The position numbers and the translations under genes are program-made. Below, in pieces: positions 5,901 through 7,844 of a stretch of 7,844 nucleotides of DNA. Source of the DNA: an uncultured Bacilli bacterium (GTDB lineage: Bacteria; Bacillota_I; Bacilli_A; RF39; UBA660); NCBI GenBank assembly GCA_944363895.1, contig CALVVP010000101.1, forward strand, positions 1 through 7,844, read 5' to 3'. Below the pieces are notes generated by a model, which saw only the letters and a list, made by a program, of their open reading frames with translations, did no database searches and was not told the DNA's origin. Position 1 is the first letter of the stretch. The number at the start of each line of letters is the position of its first letter.

Positions 5901-6656
5901 TGCACCTTTAGCGACTCTTCCTCCACGTTTTGCAACTTTCATATTTTCACTTAATCCTTGTGAGTGTTCAGTTTTAGCAATATCTCTTGTAGCAATTTCA
6001 CCAATATTAGTTAAAGCTATTTCGATATCCGTCATATTATCTCTTAAAGAATCTTTTCTAAGGCCTTTATATGTTTTATATTCACTTGCTTTCATACCTG
6101 ACCAGCTTTTGTATATTTCATTGGTAAGCAGTGCGTATTCAACTGGTTTTTCAATGCCACCAGCTTTCCATATATCAGTTAGTTTAAATCTATCGACAAT
6201 GCCAGTTAATCTTTTCTTAATCCATTCATCATCATAACCTTTATTTCGATAATAATTTACAGCACGATTAATAGCTTTTTCAGGATCAAATACTTCATCA
6301 ATTCTTTCGCTACCAAGATTAGCTAACCAAACTTTAAAAGGTTCAGCTTTAGGAGAAGGAACAGACTCAATTAATCTTAATATTCCTTTTGTATCTAAAA
6401 CATCTGTTAAATAACTTTTCCCATCTTTTTGGGATTTTAATTTTAGTTGTCCCAATTTTGAGGACAACTGACTTCCTTCATTATCTAATTTTGTTTTTAA
6501 CGCATTCCAATATTTTCTTGGCCTAGGACTTTCTGTTAATACACTAATAACATCAACTACACTAAAATAATACTCTTCTTTTTCACTATTCCAGACACTT
6601 CTAATTTCACTACCTTCAAATAAATTTGAAATTGTTTCTAGTTTTCCTTGTTTCAT
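5844..6656 (-). CDS. Bro-N family (phage antirepressor-like) protein, C-terminus frameshifted
   Basis: The 270-residue product has an N-terminal Bro-N domain (about 17-120: IRSVWNSEKEEYYFSVVDV, SPRPRKYWNALK, LTDVLDTKGILRLIESVPSP, AEPFKVWLANLGSERIDE). A conserved second region follows (RNKGYDDEWIKKRL, ALLTNEIYKSWSGM, EYKTYKGLRKDSLRDNM) and a GGRVAKGA segment near the end. Bro-N proteins bind DNA and act as phage or plasmid antirepressors or regulators; the target here is unknown. After residue 252 (5901) a one-base deletion replaces the native tail with EIYMKKRQKYLLFQKKIH, ending at 5844; the domains before it are intact, so the protein may still work. ATG 6656 has GGAAG (6670-6666) nine bases upstream and a ~120-nt leader from the repeat-B promoter. 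It is a tandem paralogue of the gene to its right. Confidence 0.85.
   Translation of the reverse strand: MKQGKLETISNLFEGSEIRSVWNSEKEEYYFSVVDVISVLTESPRPRKYWNALKTKLDNEGSQLSSKLGQLKLKSQKDGKSYLTDVLDTKGILRLIESVPSPKAEPFKVWLANLGSERIDEVFDPEKAINRAVNYYRNKGYDDEWIKKRLTGIVDRFKLTDIWKAGGIEKPVEYALLTNEIYKSWSGMKASEYKTYKGLRKDSLRDNMTDIEIALTNIGEIATRDIAKTEHSQGLSENMKVAKRGGRVAKGAEIYMKKRQKYLLFQKKIH
6445..6469. repeat. 25-bp inverted repeat inside the first Bro-N gene
   Basis: AGTTGTCC (6445-6452) and GGACAACT (6462-6469) are exact reverse complements around CAATTTTGA, which can itself pair CAA with TTG leaving one bulged base. It encodes QLSSKLGQL (residues 63-71). Confidence 0.85.
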
Positions 6657-6766
6657 CTTTTATCACTTCCTTTTTTGTATATTTGATTATATAAGTAGAG
6701 ATTATTCGAAATTTATATCTTTACTATTTGTTTTTCATTTAACTTTAACATCTAACATAATAATCA

Positions 6767-6795
6767 TCCATTCATACCCCATGACATTATAACAT
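6767..6795 (-). promoter_or_regulatory. Extended -10 promoter and start-site box of the first Bro-N gene
   Basis: The same TGTTATAAT as in copy A (TATAAT 6791-6786) is followed by the conserved box, here with three base changes. Transcription should start near 6779. Confidence 0.65.
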
Positions 6796-6855
6796 TTATT
6801 AAAAGTAATTAATATCGAAATAGAATCATTAAATGATTTTTTTTAATCTATTAGC

Positions 6856-6894
6856 AAAAAAACTATAATAAAATATATTTTTACTATAGTTTTT
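6856..6894 (-). terminator. Terminator of the second Bro-N gene (repeat copy B)
   Basis: Identical to the terminator at 5724-5762: a 16-bp minus-strand stem with one G-U and a T tail. It lies about 125 bp beyond the Bro-N stop codon. The stretch 6899-7019 between them shows no gene or other signal. Confidence 0.75.
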
Positions 6895-7019
6895 AATTTT
6901 TTTTACTATAAAGAATCCAATAGTTCTTCTGTTAAAAGTTAGTAGTTAAAGTTCTAATTTTAGCTTAACTTTAATATAATAGAGTTATTTGAATTTTCAA
7001 TAATTTGTCGGCAACTGAA

Positions 7020-7844
7020 TTATTTATTTTCTATTTGTTTATTTTCATCTATATATTGGTAATTTAACCTATTTTGATTAGTAACAACTGATTCTCCAAG
7101 TAAAGCTTCGATTTCATTTCTTGTATTTTTAGCAACTTGTCCACCTTGTCTTGCAACTTTAATATTTGCTTTTAATCCTTTAGGTTTAGTTTTTTTGGCT
7201 AATCTTTTTGTTACTTCTTCACTTATATCTGTTAAAGATATTTCAATATTATCCATATTATCTCTTAATGACTCTTTGCGAAGACCTTTATATTGTTTAT
7301 ATTCTTTAGCCGTCATTCCAGACCAAGTTTTATAGATTTCATTGGTTAATATTGCAAAATCTTTACTTTCTATAATTCCATTTTCTTTCCATACATCAGT
7401 AAGCTCTTTTCTATCCTGAATACTTTGCATTCTTTTAGTAATCCATTTTTCTTCATAACCTTTTGCTCTATATAAGGCTATAGATTTTTGAGCTGCTATT
7501 GATGGATCGAATATTTCATCTATTCTTTCACTACCTAATTTTGCTAACCATTGTTTTATTGGTTCAGCATTTTTGCTAGGAATAGATTCAATAATTCTAA
7601 ACATATTTTCAATATCAACTACATCAGTATTATAATATTTACCATCTGAAGATTTTAACTTCAGTTGGCTACAAGTTGTAGCCAACTCATTTCCTTCCTT
7701 TTTTAATCTTGTTTTTAAAACAGACCAATATTTTCTAGGATTTTCACTTTCAGCAATAACTCCAACCACATCAATGACACTAATGTAATATTTTTCATTT
7801 TCTTTATCCCAAACTGTCCTAATTGTTTCATTATTAAATATTTT
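7020..7844 (-). CDS. Bro-N family (phage antirepressor-like) protein, 5' end outside window
   Basis: 274 residues are visible; the frame is open to the right edge, beginning KIFNNETIRTVWDKENEKYYISV, so the start codon lies just beyond 7844. By comparison with the first Bro-N protein only about a dozen residues are missing. The internal GTG at 7769 is not a start: it lies inside the Bro-N domain. Domain order matches its neighbour: Bro-N (IRTVWDKENEKYYISVIDV, ENPRKYWSVLK, TDVVDIENMFRIIESIPS, AEPIKQWLAKLGSERIDEIF), then GYEEKWITKRM, AILTNEIYKTWSGM, EYKQYKGLRKESLRDNM and GGQVAKNTRNEIEALLG, with a tail containing LNYQY. It seems intact. The two proteins are clearly paralogous but well diverged. 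Likely a DNA-binding regulator of phage origin; its partner is unknown. Confidence 0.85.
   Translation of the reverse strand, partial: KIFNNETIRTVWDKENEKYYISVIDVVGVIAESENPRKYWSVLKTRLKKEGNELATTCSQLKLKSSDGKYYNTDVVDIENMFRIIESIPSKNAEPIKQWLAKLGSERIDEIFDPSIAAQKSIALYRAKGYEEKWITKRMQSIQDRKELTDVWKENGIIESKDFAILTNEIYKTWSGMTAKEYKQYKGLRKESLRDNMDNIEISLTDISEEVTKRLAKKTKPKGLKANIKVARQGGQVAKNTRNEIEALLGESVVTNQNRLNYQYIDENKQIENK
7663..7687. repeat. 25-bp inverted repeat inside the second Bro-N gene
   Basis: AGTTGGCTACA (7663-7673) and TGTAGCCAACT (7677-7687) are exact 11-bp reverse complements around AGT. It encodes ELATTCSQL, the same alignment position as the inverted repeat of the first Bro-N gene, with different inner arm bases. 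Confidence 0.9.

Larger units (their letters stand above)
6767..6898. repeat. 132-bp intergenic repeat, copy B
   Basis: Second copy of the unit at 5635-5766, at a constant offset of 1132 bp. It lies between the two Bro-N genes and supplies a terminator to the rightward one and a promoter to the leftward one. Confidence 0.9.

Noticed and set aside
5383..7687. A CRISPR-like array or dispersed mobile repeat formed by the three intragenic palindromes
   Set aside because: They lie more than 1 kb apart, inside coding regions, with different arm sequences; there is no spacer-repeat pattern.
7020..7769. Second Bro-N gene starting at GTG 7769
   Set aside because: The frame continues upstream with a well-conserved Bro-N N-terminus (IRTVWDKENEKYYISV), so the start lies outside the window.

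Overview
The window is strongly AT-rich. It uses the standard genetic code: every Trp codon I read is TGG and all intact genes stop at TAA. Genes have AGGAGG-type ribosome-binding sites and T-tailed hairpin terminators. This suggests a low-GC Gram-positive lineage (Bacillota, or a neighbouring Mycoplasmatota-like gut group that keeps the standard code); the species cannot be named from the sequence.

Layout. (1) Positions 1-206 hold the 3' end of a HAD-superfamily phosphatase gene. (2) Positions 207-2652 form an accessory island: a decayed IS1182-like transposase relic, a C5-cytosine DNA methyltransferase, and a divergent HNH/zinc-finger protein that is probably its partner restriction endonuclease. 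A nearly identical ~35-bp hairpin sequence lies at each edge of the island. (3) Positions 2679-4553 look like ordinary chromosome: a double-SIS sugar-phosphate isomerase/deaminase, a 59-residue small protein, and a TspO/MBR membrane protein. (4) Positions 4622-7844 are a second accessory block of minus-strand genes of the phage-antirepressor type: a RhuM-Fic gene broken by a frameshift and a nonsense codon, a Bro-N gene with a C-terminal frameshift, and a second Bro-N gene running off the right edge.

The least ordinary signals are in block 4. First, a 132-bp intergenic unit (terminator, extended -10 promoter, conserved box at the transcription start) occurs twice, about 92% identical, although the genes it serves have diverged much more. 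Second, each of the three genes carries a perfect or near-perfect inverted repeat, 25-27 bp long, inside its coding sequence. The repeats lie at the same place in the protein alignment, yet their arm sequences differ with both arms changing together. This looks like selection on a palindrome or hairpin as well as on the protein. I do not know a described function for it.

Together, blocks 2 and 4 read as defence and mobile-element cargo in different stages of decay beside housekeeping genes.
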